Below, in pieces: positions 10,869 through 21,826 of a DNA stretch of 64,000 nt (positions are counted from its first letter, which is position 1; every line of letters begins with the position of its first letter). Made by a program: the position numbers and the translations under genes. A model generated the notes under the pieces. The model ran no database searches, was not told the origin of the DNA, and saw only the letters and a list, made by a program, of their open reading frames with translations. The stretch is from the NCBI GenBank assembly GCA_951213105.1, contig OX578149.1, positions 2,939,106 through 3,003,105 of the forward strand, written 5' to 3'. This stretch comes from Amaurobius ferox. Its lineage: Eukaryota > Arthropoda > Arachnida > Araneae > Amaurobiidae.

Positions 10869-11886
10869 ACAGGGTGTCCCAAAAACATTGACCTCAGCTT
10901 TTATTCCTTAAATATTGAACTTAGACATATGTATAATAAATTACAAAGTTGCGTAAAGAAAGGTACAGACTTTCATGAAATCCATAAAAATTTTCAGGGA
11001 ATTAAATTTGAAGAAATACAAAATTTAAATTTTTATACGGTCCCCATTCAAAAACATTTCCAATGAGTAAAATGTGCCCCATACGCTAATAAGGTGATGG
11101 TTAAAATGTCAGCATTTTATCATAAAAAGTCCCAGAGATATGTTTAAACAAAGTGGGTGAGGGATTCATCACACATTAAAATGTAAATGTTTACAACAAT
11201 GGGTGGACAAGGATTGAATATGTGGATTATCCACGACCCATTAATTGGCCCGTATCTGTTACCAGACTGTCTAGACGGACAGAAGTACCCCACCTTCCTC
11301 CAGCAGGTGCTGCCAGATTTACTACTTGTTATACCAGCGACTCATCGAGTGATTTTGTGGTTTCAGCACGATGGAGCGCCAGCACATTACACCAGGATTG
11401 TACTGAACTACCTGAACATTACCTTTCCGAACAGATGGATTGGCCGTGGTGATTTCGTCGCGTGGCCTCCCAGATCTCCCGATCTGTCCTGCCTGGAATT
11501 TTTCCTCTGGGGACAGCTAAAAAGCACCTTTTACGAGACACCCATCGAGTCACCAGATGACCTTGTCGTCCGAATTTGCGTCGCAGCTGCAGACATTCGT
11601 GAAATACTATAAATCTTCCAAAATATACACGATTCACTCTGTCGCCGTCTTGACGCCTGTCTCGCAGTGGGTGGTCGTTCATTTGAGTATTTGTTATAAA
11701 CATTTTGTCAATATATTTCCATTATTCGTCTTCACTGTATTCGTCTTCACTTCACTCCATTTTGACGCGACGTTTCATCCACTCCCAGAGAAAGCGCCCT
11801 CTAGCGAAAAGTGATTGTGAAAGTTGTTTGTTTTGGTGACTTCTATAACCCTTTACAGTTCTGACCATCAGTTCATATACACCCTA
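10869..11886 (+). mobile_element. Mariner-like element with CAGGGTGTCC end, internally deleted
   Basis: The left end ACAGGGTGTCCC directly follows (TA)n. The right end is near the ACACCCTATA block, where a SINE has inserted. The first 320 bases match the non-autonomous element at 14519, including the TTTTTATACGGTCCCC motif and the CCCAGAGATATG block. At about 1.0 kb it is shorter than an intact element and lacks the N-terminal half of its transposase. Confidence 0.75.
11187..11612 (+). pseudogene. Mariner-family transposase, C-terminal fragment
   Basis: A 141-codon frame with QHDGAPAHYT carrying the second catalytic Asp and WPPRSPDLSCLEFFLWG carrying the third acidic residue. I count 41 residues between that Asp and the Glu of LEFFLWG, close to the DD41D-type spacing; relatives usually have Asp at this place. 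The first catalytic Asp block and the N-terminal DNA-binding domain are absent, so the protein cannot be active alone. The methionine used is probably not the original start. Confidence 0.8.
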
Positions 11887-11895
11887 TATATATAT

Positions 11896-12179
11896 GGGCG
11901 CGGTAGCCCATTGGTTAGCGCGCTGGAGTTGCACTCGGTAGGCCCGGGTTCGATTCCAGCCACTGCCAAAACTGCCGCCGTGTTCATGCGGAGTACGATC
12001 ACGTTAAACATGTGGGTCCGAAAGTCCTTCCGAGAGGTTGGTGGTAGAGGAAGGAGGGTACGGTCCCTGTGGATGCCTACCCCACTGGGTTCCGGTCTAA
12101 ATTGGGTGGCACTTCCCGACCGTCCAAACAGTTACCTTACACCTTTCTGGTAGGTCGGACGGTCTGGGTTTCAACAACA
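11896..12179 (+). mobile_element. tRNA-derived SINE, family 1, full-length copy
   Basis: A box TAGCCCATTGG, B box GGTTCGATTCC and a (CAA)n tail identify it. The 17-bp duplication ACACCCTATATATATAT at 11879-11895 and 12180-12196 shows it landed at the right end of the mariner-like element and its TA flank. Confidence 0.95.
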
Positions 12180-12183
12180 ACAC

Positions 12184-12207
12184 CCTATATATATATATAT
12201 ATATATA
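12184..12207. repeat. (TA)n microsatellite
   Basis: A short pure TA run downstream of the SINE; its first bases are part of the target duplication. Confidence 0.9.
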
Positions 12208-12997
12208 AATTGAAGGATTTTAATCGAAAATTATGCATAAACATCTGTATGTACAAAAAAAAACCCATCTCTATCATATCTGTTACAAATGAGTAACTAT
12301 AGGCCAAGACTAAGGATAAAGATAGAAGGTAACATATCACTACAATGGAAAGGGGGATGAGAAGAATATTAGGATTCAAAAATCACAATTAAAAGTATAT
12401 AAAAGTAAATAAAAATAAAACTCGGCAAAAATGAGAATAGGCAATAATAATCAGCTCAAGATAAGAGATTAAGAATAGAGAACAATCAATTGAAACTACA
12501 CAAAAAATGGCGGTTAGTTCGAAATTGCATTCTCATCAGGACAGCCATACAATTCGAATTAAAACCGATAGAATAGCCAGTTTCTGACAATGGCGATAGT
12601 ATTTAACTATAGACACCATTGGAACTGTCTACTGGCTAGTGGAAGGAGAAAAATAAATCAATTGAATTATACAAATCTGAAAAACAATACCTCCTCGAAC
12701 AGAAATATGAAATCACAAGCATAGCACCACGTGTAAGATAAACTAGTGACTGAGCATTTCACCTCACTTCGTCAATGCGAGTGGGCACCGGAATGAATAC
12801 ATTTGAACGATACAAAATATGTATGGAGACTTTCAAAAATAGTAATCAGTATAGGACTCAGGACAGGTGGAAAATAGTCATTCGAAAATAGTAAACAGTA
12901 TTAGACTCAGGCCAAGTGGTAAGTGAGGTGATAAGAATGGGTGAATTTTCAAAAATGAGTTAACCAATCAAAGATAAATAATGCATATGTAAAATTA
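12208..12997 (-). repeat. Non-coding 3' region of Penelope-like copy P4
   Basis: AT-rich, without frames, lying downstream of the RT relic P4 in its reading direction and ending in (TA)n. It contains the hammerhead-like motif at 12507-12548. Confidence 0.55.
12507..12548 (-). ncRNA. Hammerhead-ribozyme-like motif in Penelope-like 3' region
   Basis: On the minus strand the order is ATGGC, TGTC, CTGATGA, a hairpin GAATGCAATTTC, GAA, CTAACC, then GCCAT. ATGGC and GCCAT can pair as stem I. CTGATGA and GAA are the two invariant core strings of the hammerhead fold. The base following GAA is C rather than the expected A, so cleavage activity is uncertain. Confidence 0.45.
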
Positions 12998-13441
12998 TTA
13001 CGTAGTATATTTGAAATTATTAATAATATTATTTACAAATACTTCCGGATATTGGTAATTTTGACAAATGCGTTTAAGATTATTGATGTGGAGAAAGTGA
13101 AACTGAGGATCAGAAAGTCGATGTATTCGAAATAGCTGGTTTAAAATGATGTTTCTAAACAATTGAATAGAATTACAAGAATGATATGATAGCAGCTTTA
13201 TGATAGTGAAGTTGTAAGAATCTTTTTTATCATATAGATTGGTGATTACATGATTATTGAGGGTATCTAAATTTAGGTCTAAAAAATTAGCAGTTTGACT
13301 AACGCAAGGCTCATTAGGAATTAATTCTATGTTAGACGGGTAAAAATCAATATTAATGGGATAGGAATCATCAATGATAATACAAATTAAGTCGTCAACA
13401 TATCTATATATAATATATGAATTAGAGTTAAAATGACAGTC

Positions 13442-13443
<2 letters not shown>
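12998..13443 (-). pseudogene. Penelope-like reverse transcriptase relic P4 (C-terminal part)
   Basis: This is the longest open Penelope-like frame outside P7. After the (TA)n tract it reads IIYRYVDDLICIIIDD (catalytic YVDD), IDFYPSNIELIPNE, NFLDLNLDTL, YDKKDSYNF and FRNIILNQLFRI, ending with NNIINNFKYTT. The order is that of the RT palm, thumb and C-terminal region of Penelope-like elements. Everything upstream of the YVDD box is missing, cut exactly at the TA repeat. The N-terminal Ile-Tyr run is translated microsatellite. Confidence 0.8.

Positions 13444-13444
<1 letters not shown>

Positions 13445-13532
<88 letters not shown>
13445..13532. repeat. (TA)n microsatellite
   Basis: About 88 bp of TA with a single ACATA interruption. 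It separates the RT relic P4 from family A copy A2. Confidence 0.95.
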
Positions 13533-13536
<4 letters not shown>

Positions 13537-13552
13537 TGATCTTTATATAATT

Positions 13553-14131
13553 TTTAGACATTTCTTATGTAATTTTTCCTTAAAAAACGATTGACATAAA
13601 TTTTAGAACGAGAATGAACCGTTTTCGAGATATTGCACATTATTCAAATAAATTTATCAAAAAATCCCATAAATTAAAAAAAATATATTAACTGTTGAGA
13701 AACAGGTTCACTTTTCATATGTAATATCATGCGATAAATTGGTTGACATCATTTTCGTGGATCTAGCTCGTTCCATTCATGAGAAAAGATACTTTGAGTC
13801 ATACTTTCGTATTTGAACGCCAATAGTCATTTATCTGCTATAAGAATAAAGTATTTCTCCTCCCATAACGCTTGGCCAGATTTTGGCGACGAATGTAGCG
13901 GAATGTTGCCACTTGGCAACTTTTTTAAATGATACCAAATTAACGAAAATCTCGCCAAATGGTTAAAAATGACGCTAAATCATTGAAAATGACGACTGAT
14001 TGACGAAAATTCGTTATCTTGAAAAGAATATAAGTATCTACTATAAAAATAAGCTATTTTTGTTGTTGTAATAGTAGTCAATTCATTGCATTCTATAAGG
14101 AAAGTCATGTGCTGCCCACATCAGATTTTTT
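13553..14131 (-). repeat. Family A repeat, copy A2, truncated
   Basis: Contains the family A half from GACATTTCTTATG to the terminal CATGTGCTGCCCACATCAGA block. The end with the (GT)n stretch and the ACTTTCC hairpin is absent. Confidence 0.8.
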
Positions 14132-14149
14132 AATTCAATAATTATATAT

Positions 14150-14505
14150 TTCATGGAAACCTTTTATACTTCCAAGTATCAGTTGTCCCTCGAGGTGTTT
14201 AGTAGCATATTGGCTAATTTGTATCTTTGTCATTACGAACATTCTTTTACATCTTCTGATTTTCATATTTGTAGATAGGTTGATGATTTGATTTGTGTAG
14301 CTACCTCAGAATTAAATAATATTCAAATAGATTTCTATTCGGATCATCTGCACTTGTCAAATGAACCAGCCATTAGTAATACTATATTGATCCACCCAGA
14401 TTTTTATTCATTTATATAATAAGAAACGAAATTTTAATATTAATAAATTATTACTATTTTACTTCATTTAATTCAATTCAATTATTTCGCAATTCCATTT
14501 TTAAT
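14150..14505 (+). pseudogene. Penelope-like reverse transcriptase fragment P5
   Basis: Too broken to give a long open frame. Translated in one frame with stops it reads SSILANLYLCHYEHSFTSS, then a VDDLICVATSELNN catalytic box and IDFYSDHLHLSNEP, matching P4 and P7 motif by motif. It lies between family A copy A2 and a CAGGGTGTCC element. Only the palm region is left. Confidence 0.65.
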
Positions 14506-14518
14506 TATAATATATATA

Positions 14519-15182
14519 CAGGGTGTCCCAAAAATATTAACCTCCGCTTTTATTTCTTAAATATTGATCTTTGACATATATAATAAATTACAAAGTTGCG
14601 TAAAAAAATGTACAGAATTTTATGAAACAGATAAAAATTTTCAGGGGATTAAATTTGAAGAAATACAAAATTAAAATTTTTATACGGCCCCCGTGGTGAT
14701 GTACAATATTTCAGCATTTTATCATAAAAAATCCCAGAGATATGTTTAAACGGATTTGGTGAGGGATTCATCACACATTAAAATGCAAATGTTTACAGCA
14801 AGAGTGAAAATGACGCAACGCAGAAATGCGTCTTTGGCAAATAATATCTGCCTCTTATCTTTAATGAATCTTTGGCAAGGATGGAAAACATTTTTAACAA
14901 GTTTCGTATCTTTGTGTAAAGTTATTATTTCTACACAGTGTAGATACTTTTGTATCAATAAATAGCAAAATTATTATTTATTTATGTAATCATTGTTTTC
15001 TTTCGTAATTTTTGTATCACCCCTGAAACACGATCTGTCGACATGATTTTTCCTCTCTGACAACCCATGTCGATGCATCGAAAAGTGGTTTAAGTCAGCA
15101 GTTTTGTCTTTTCATATCTCTGGGACTTTTTATTATATTATTCTGGGACTTTTTATTACCGATAGCACCGGACATCCTGTAT
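14519..15182 (+). mobile_element. Non-autonomous relative of the mariner-like element
   Basis: The left end is ACAGGGTGTCCC after a short (TA)n. The first 290 bases match 10869-11190 closely, including the TTTTTATACGGCCCCC motif and the CCCAGAGATATG block. An inverted CATATCTCTGGG near 15113 marks the other arm. The right boundary (near GGACATCCTGTA, 15171-15182) may instead be a fragment of family H. No transposase is encoded. Confidence 0.6.
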
Positions 15183-15186
15183 TTAT

Positions 15187-15853
15187 ACAGAATGTCCAGT
15201 GCTATCGGTGCCCAATGGCTATTTCCTCAACCGTTAGTCATAGAGATACGCTTCCAATTGCAAAAATGTTTTAAATTTTAAAATCTATTATCTTAAACAG
15301 TTTAAATCAGTAAATGCATTTCTGAAAGAAATACGAAATATACATTTTTATACGGTCCCCCGGTTCTACCCATTCTATTTAGGAAAATCATCCTCATACA
15401 ATATTATGCAAAATAAAAAAAATCATTCTTTTACAACCAAAATGGACCGCCTTATTGCTGTTTAAAGTGGGAGCACTTTTTGTGCTGAGAAACTGTCAAT
15501 ACGGTCCCTGATGGGTCGGTTGCCTGAAGCGGGACATTTTTATGCGTGGAAAAGCGACTTAAGTCATAATGTTTAATGCTTCATAACTCGGTGAATTTGG
15601 TCGTAGAAGGAAGATTTGTTTTTATTTTGCATGAAATTCTATGAGGATGATTTTCCTAAATATAATGGGTAGGACCGGGGGACCGTATAAAAATGTATAT
15701 TTCGTATTTCTTTCAGAAATGCATTTATTGATTTAAACTGTTTCTAAGATAATAGATTTTAAAATTTAAAACATTTTTGCAATTGGAAATATATCTCTGT
15801 GACTAACGGTTGAGGAAATAGCCATTGGGCACCGATATCACTGGACACCCTGT
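15187..15853. mobile_element. Family H foldback element with long terminal inverted repeats
   Basis: The left end ACAGAATGTCCAGTGC and the right end GGACACCCTGT open two inverted arms of about 240 bp (15187-15430 and 15615-15853), matching almost base for base. The arms include TTTTTATACGGTCCCCC about 170 bp from the ends. The centre, about 185 bp, has no coding frame. It is a typical MITE or foldback structure, with (TA)n immediately to its right. Confidence 0.88.
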
Positions 15854-15860
15854 ATACATG

Positions 15861-15865
<5 letters not shown>

Positions 15866-15900
<35 letters not shown>
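15866..15900. repeat. (TA)n microsatellite
   Basis: A pure TA run between family H and the 3' end of Penelope-like copy P2. Confidence 0.9.
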
Positions 15901-15907
<7 letters not shown>

Positions 15908-16694
15908 GATAGAATAATAACCAATTCCAAGTAATTACGAAAAATTAAAACAATAAATTCACCAAAGTAGTGAAACCACGGCTACCATGCTGAAAAAGGA
16001 AATGAACATCATTGGCTTAAATTGGAGGTAAATTAGACTAGATTCTTCATCAGGTCTGAGCATCTAACCCTCATTAATTCAAACAAATGCTTGTTTCAGA
16101 TATAGCAATAGTAAGTTACTATAAATGCCATAAACTCAATACTACAAGCAATAATAGAGGAAAAATTGAAAAATAATTAAGAAATCAAGTATTACCTTGA
16201 ACCATGAGGCGGGAACTCTGTATACACGTGCAGTGAAGGCGAGCAGTTGTAACAGAATGGAAAAAGTCGAGATGCATCAGGGAAAAGGAGAAGAAAATAA
16301 ACCATGGAATCAGAGGGGAATAAATAGTCGAACGGACCTCCACTGACACCCATCCAGGGAGTTAGAGTTGGAGACAGGACAATCATAATTAATAAAAGGT
16401 AAACAGGATGAGCAGTAATCAGATGAAAAATCTTCCTATAAAGTGATTCACAGAAGAAGTGAATAAACGAGTATGCCACAAACACCATTAAACGGGGTCT
16501 CAAATCGTTGTGACAAATTGGCTAAAGTTACATATTTTTAGCGAAATTAATTTTCAAAATATTAAATATTTATGTATCTTATTTTCTAATTTTTCGTTTT
16601 TCAATTTTTTTTTATTTAGTTTATAATTTTTCATTTTACATAAGCACATAATTATTAATAATAATAATAATAATAATAATAATTAGGTTTTTTT
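15901..16694 (-). repeat. Non-coding 3' region of Penelope-like copy P2
   Basis: Matches 10076-10846 in reverse orientation. It contains an (AAT)n microsatellite at about 16657-16685 and a CTGATGA core (minus strand, 16047-16053) like the one described at 12507. The frame on its minus strand at 16192-16503 has no recognised motif. Confidence 0.6.
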
Positions 16695-17940
16695 TAGCCA
16701 CCATAATTGGGAATATAATTTTGGATGATATCGAGTGGTAGTTGATAATATTAATTACGATTTAAGGATATGCATTATTGGTTGCAATATTTAATAATTC
16801 TATAAAATGTGCTAATTTATAATTGTCATCACACATTTTATTGACTCAAAGAACTTGGTTTGATATAATATTTTTAAATACTGATATATGCAGACAATAT
16901 TTAAAATGTTGAATTTTAGAAGTAATAAAATTAAAATCTAGTCTTTTATAGGTTTATAGCCAGATTACAATTTTGTAAATCTAAATTTAAAAAGCTTGCA
17001 ACTTTAGAATCATTATTACTGGCATTTAATTGTAAATTATTAGGATAAAAGTTAAATACAATGGGATTATTATTATGGGATACGCATAATATATCATTTA
17101 AACAGCTATACATGAGCATATTATGCAAACCGTGATTATAGTTTTTTTCATAAAAGTATAAATATGGATTAGCCAATAATGATGAGGTACACTAAACTGT
17201 TGCTTAAAAAGAGAACCACCATGTTGAATATAATTCTCATAGAGAGTGAAATTAAGTCATTTTTTAAATAGGAATGATGAATATTTTAGGGTAATATTAT
17301 ATTTTCAAAAATTTCTAAAATAATTTTATAAAGGTTATCTATATCAATATTGAACAAATCTTTAAAATCAAAGGTATAAATACTGTGGATATTAGTAAGG
17401 GTTTTTAATTTCTTAACCAATTCAAAACTGTTTTCCACAATTATTAGAAATGTCATCTGACAAAGATATTTCATTTAAAATGTTACTATTACTTTACCAG
17501 CATTAATAAGGTAAGAATTATGCCCACTAGCAATAGTTCGAAAAGCTGCAGGGGATTTATGACAATTGGGGTATTAAAACAAGATATGGAATGTTATGAC
17601 AACTATTTTTGAGATGGATTTGCTTATATTTGGCTGAAATTCTATTAGATAAAAATTTAAAGTTAGTATTGTGTAAATTATAAATAGAATTATTAAGAAT
17701 ATGTGACTTAGGAGTACTTGTACAATAATATTTACAAATGATACTACTAGCTTTATCCATTTATGTGGATAATGTGGATTACTTATGTAATAACACATTT
17801 TTTTTTAATTTCTTTAATATCCTTTTTGATTGATCTAAGTTTACATGATTTATTAATTTTCTTACCATATATAGAGTGATTAAAGTATTGCTCTTTTAAG
17901 ACGCTCCACGGTATATTCTTTTTAGTTTTTCAATTTTCTC
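16695..17940 (-). pseudogene. Penelope-like reverse transcriptase relic P2
   Basis: On the minus strand pieces in several frames cover most of the ORF. In order they are a VIT..DKASSIICKYYC block, IPQLS followed by an SGHNSY-like block, FDFKDLFNIDIDNLYKII (RT motif 3 region), ANPYLYFYEKN, a CLNDILCVSH catalytic box with the first Asp replaced by Asn, and VFNFYPNNLQLNAS. It ends near NFPNYG. The changed catalytic Asp and many stops make it inactive. It is the same subfamily as P1. Confidence 0.75.
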
Positions 17941-18119
17941 AATCTGTTTCAAATGTGGCACATAAGGGTCTTTTGTTCGCAGTAACAGACCATTCAATGA
18001 AATGTGCTACTATGAGGCTGGTGTATGATAGATGTCCCCTTAAGATTTTACTACTACATCACCTACATTCCATTGTTTAACATACCAGTTTTTCTTTTAA
18101 TGGAAGTTTTATATTATTT

Positions 18120-18880
18120 GTGCTTTCCCTGCAATACGTGGTAATGTATAGGGAAAGTATTGGAATTATGTCGAAAATCGCAACTCGAGTTTTCGACGGA
18201 TCTACACGTTTCGAGACCTCTAGAATACGAAAAAACTATTTTTAGCATGACGTCTGTGTGTGTGTGTGTCTGTCTGTGCAGATTTTGTATCCACTCTAAC
18301 TAGAAAACTAATGGACGGAATTTCATAAAATTGAGTAGGTAAGTCACTTGTGGGCGAATCTGGTGCTGATTAGTTTTGGGTACGATTCGGGATAAAAGAA
18401 CACGCCTTGTTTTGCGAAATGGTCCGCAAAAATTGCCTGTATCCACTCTAGCTGAAAAACTAATGGACCGAATTTCACAAAATTCGGTAGAAAAGTCGCG
18501 TATGGGTCACCCTAATGGTGATTAGAGTTTGGTACAATTTGGAAATATATAACCTGCCTTTTTTGCGATATGGCCCGCAAAAATCGTCAAAATCTAAAAT
18601 AAAAGCTAAGTATGTTCAAATATATCCATCCATTAATGCTTGTTTTATACATAATGTTTAACGAAGAAAAGGATAACACCAATGCCATTACACTAGGATT
18701 AGCCGTTCTCGAGATATTTTAGGTTTTTCTTATTTTCTCTACGCCACCTTCGAAAATAAGTCCAATTACCATATGAGAACGAAAATTGAATTAAAAGTGA
18801 ATTAAATTTAATTAAAATAAAGATAACGTGGATATAAGTCTGCAGGGAGAGTCATGTGCTGCCCACATCAGACTTTTCTT
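18120..18880 (-). repeat. Family D interspersed repeat, copy D2, complete
   Basis: The best family D copy, about 760 bp. The minus strand starts with the TCTGATGTGGGCAGCACATG block shared with family A and ends in a hairpin TTTCCCTATACATT/AGGGAAA. A (GT)n stretch lies near 18253. The middle contains two diverged copies of a TGTATCCACTCTA block (near 18288 and 18439). It is non-coding. Confidence 0.8.
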
Positions 18881-19919
18881 GTTTATGACTGACATTCTCT
18901 TGAGTTATTTCTGGTTAGTAATAGAAATCTACTATTTGTTATAGATGCATCACAATTTCTTTTCAAATTCTAATTTATTTTATCTTTATTATATATGTAT
19001 ATATATATGTAATAAAAACGTTATATGAAATTTCAATAATATATATATCCGCATGATGCTAGCTGAAGCTGCCTATCTAATCCATATTTACATTATAATG
19101 AGACAAACTCTTCTAATTATCAAATTTGACGATTTTTCCCCCCTCAATTTACTTCTTGCTAGATTAAATTAATAATAGCGTAACAGTTTGTTTTAGTGAG
19201 TTATGTTATTTATAGATGGCAACACATCAAAATATGGATTTTTACATGTTAAAGTTTTTCAAGGAAATAGAAAGCTGTAATATTTAAAATGTTACGAATG
19301 TTGAAGCTTAATGCGTTTCCTTCTTGGTGAAATATGGGTGCACGTGCACGAGATATTTTGTTTTGTTTTAAAGCAGTTAGGAACTGGGGGATTCTAAAAT
19401 GTAATATGATCGATGAGGTTTGAAGAGAAAAAGTGGAAGTATGAAATTCAAGTACCTATTTATTTGTCATCGCGTTAGGTAAGTTTATAGATTCATAGGA
19501 ATCCTAGATGTCTCGTTCGAGATATTTTATAAGTTTACTTTTTATTCCGTAAGCCAAGTTAGTAAAATGATTCGATATTTTGACGCAAAGTCTATGGTCG
19601 GGGTAACTCGTAACAATTTGCAGCCTAACAAGGTTAGAATTCGGATGAGGCTCTTAGTTTTTAAAATGAAGTGCTTATCATTTCGATATTTCAATATTTT
19701 GAAAGGAACACCTAAAAAGAAAGATGTTATTCACACAAAACTATTTCGGTTCCATCAGACTCAACTCACCACCCATTTTTTAAGATCACTTTTCATATAG
19801 GGCACCAAAGTTATTCGCTTTAGTTATACTTATTGAACTTTTGAAATATATAATAAACTCTTTATATATATATTTATTAATATTAATTAGTAACTACTAT
19901 ATGGTAGATGCAATTTAAA
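18881..19919. other. Unassigned AT-rich region with possible old family D trace
   Basis: No convincing coding frame. The TCTCGTTCGAGATATTTTAT block near 19515 recalls the TTCTCGAGATATTTTAG block of family D, so part may be a very old copy. A few short (TA)n runs lie near 18990. Confidence 0.3.
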
Positions 19920-20400
19920 ATCCACCATGTATAAAGTTGCGCAATCTTTTCTCTTATTATTTCTTTTTTATAATGTGTCGGATCTTTTTATGATGTTACA
20001 AACACGTGGGTGCATCATAAATCACGAAACACATTTAGAACCTCTGTGTATGATTTTCAAGATCCTTGAGAAACAGCATCTCCAGAGGTTCTATCGAATT
20101 TCATCTATTCAATTTGCCTCTGTTCTTCATTCAATTGTTATCATTTTAATATTTTAGGCCTCTAGCATTTTCCATTCCTTTGACGCACGTGCTTAGACTG
20201 TATGTATCACTATTGTAAACTGTTCATTTAATTCACATATTTTATTAATTATATTACCTTTTAGTATAAAATTAAGATTAATTTTAATTCTCTGGTATCA
20301 TTGTATCAAGTCCTCATTGACGGATATCATTTAATCTCTTTAATATATTGAACTGGGGTATGCCATTTTTCATGTGCTAAATATTAGCTTCCTTATCTAT
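19920..20400 (+). repeat. Family G repeat (non-coding element end), copy G1
   Basis: Shares an AACCTCTG ... CAGAGGTT hairpin block near 20038-20092 with 48656-48708, and its right part is the reverse complement of 44165-44430. The copies lie close to (TA)n tracts, suggesting the untranslated end of a Penelope-like subfamily; that assignment is inference. Confidence 0.55.
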
Positions 20401-20406
20401 ATTTTT

Positions 20407-20410
<4 letters not shown>

Positions 20411-20500
<90 letters not shown>
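20411..20500. repeat. (TA)n microsatellite
   Basis: About 90 bp of pure TA, directly abutting the left end of a Tc1-like transposon. Confidence 0.95.
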
Positions 20501-20502
<2 letters not shown>

Positions 20503-21826
20503 TCTAAGACAAAAAAAATCGACGTACCAAGAAAGAATTATCCGAATGAGACAAAATTTGGTACGTGTAATGTGTATGTATAGAAAAAGAAATGACTAGA
20601 ATTTCATAACAATTGGATGATTTATTGCACTGAAAGATCTATATAAGGTGAGTACGTCAATATGTCGTTGATCCACCTCTGGTCATGATACAAGCTGTTA
20701 CCCGATGTAGCATTGATGCATAAAGTTGCCGGATGGTGTTCTGAGGAATATCGTTCCATATGGCCTCCAATTGACGAGCTAATTCGTCTACATTCTGAGA
20801 TAGTCGCAGGCGACGCTCCATTTCAGCCCAAATAGGCTCAATAGGCGAGCGATCTGGGGATCTGGCTGGCCAAGGAAGTATGTCGTAAGCACTCAGATAA
20901 TCAATAGAGAGGCGTGCCGTGTGTGGTCTGGCATTATCTTGCTGAAAATTAGCCCGGGGTGTCGCGAAAGGAATGGCAATACAACGGGTCGTAAGATGTC
21001 GGCAACGTACCGCTGTGCTGTGATGGTGAGACGGAGGATTATCAAAGGGGTCCGGCTATCAAACGGAATGGCACCTCAGACCATAACTCCCTGTTGTCGG
21101 ACCGTGTGGCGTGAGACAGTAAGATAAGGATCCTGACGATGTCTGGGCTGTCTCCAGACATGTCTGCGCTGGTCGTCGGGACTCATCACTGAAGACAATT
21201 CGTTCCCAATCCGAACAATTCACATTGGCACCATTGCAGTCGCTGTTGACGTTGCATACTGGTCAGTAGTAGGCGACGTAAGTATAGATTCCGCTCCCGT
21301 AGTTTTCTATTAACGGTCGGGGTGGTCATTTCCGTCTTTGTCACACGTTCGATGGTTGATAACGATGAATCTCGTGCTGTCACAGCTGCTCTGACAATCG
21401 CTCTATTTTCTCGTTTAGTCTTCGCTCTAGGCCATCCGCTTGCCGCTGAAATCTGCTATTTCGGACTCATTTCTGCCAACATCGTCTAATTACTGCATCG
21501 CTCCTACCCAAATGCCGAGCAATTCTTTGGTGTGCCTATCCAGCCTCATGCAGTCCGACTTTACGCCCTCTTTCACACTCCTTCATATGCTCGTAGTGGC
21601 CGCGAATTCGCCGGCGAGGCATTGTTACAATCAAAGTATGTAAACGCAATCGAAACCTACTGCAGGTTTTGTTCCTGAAAGCGAGGTTCGCTCTTTATAT
21701 ACACCACCATGACGCTCAGTTTCAATGCTATATAGTTCCAACTATTCATTCAGTGGCCGCGAATTTACAGTTTCATTACTATCGGATTATTTTGCGGGGA
21801 GCGTCGATCTTTGTGTCTTAGAGTGT
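20501..21826 (-). mobile_element. Tc1-like transposon with visible terminal inverted repeats
   Basis: The left end ACTCTAAGACAAAAAAAATC and the right end GATCTTTGTGTCTTAGAGTG are inverted copies of about 25 bp, both flanked by TA repeats, which fits TA target duplication. The element is about 1.33 kb, near the normal Tc1 size, and contains one broken transposase gene. Confidence 0.85.
20660..21622 (-). pseudogene. Tc1-like transposase, broken (DD34E type)
   Basis: On the minus strand it starts MPRRRIRGHYEHMKECERGR, typical of this family. The pieces continue through RIARHLGRSDAVIRRCW (helix-turn-helix), FSDES (first Asp), FQQDNARPHTARLSIDYL (second Asp) and SPDRSPIEPIWAEMERRL (catalytic Glu). 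Stops soon after the start and several frameshifts between the DNA-binding and catalytic domains inactivate it. It is distinct in sequence from the copy at 8099. Confidence 0.85.
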
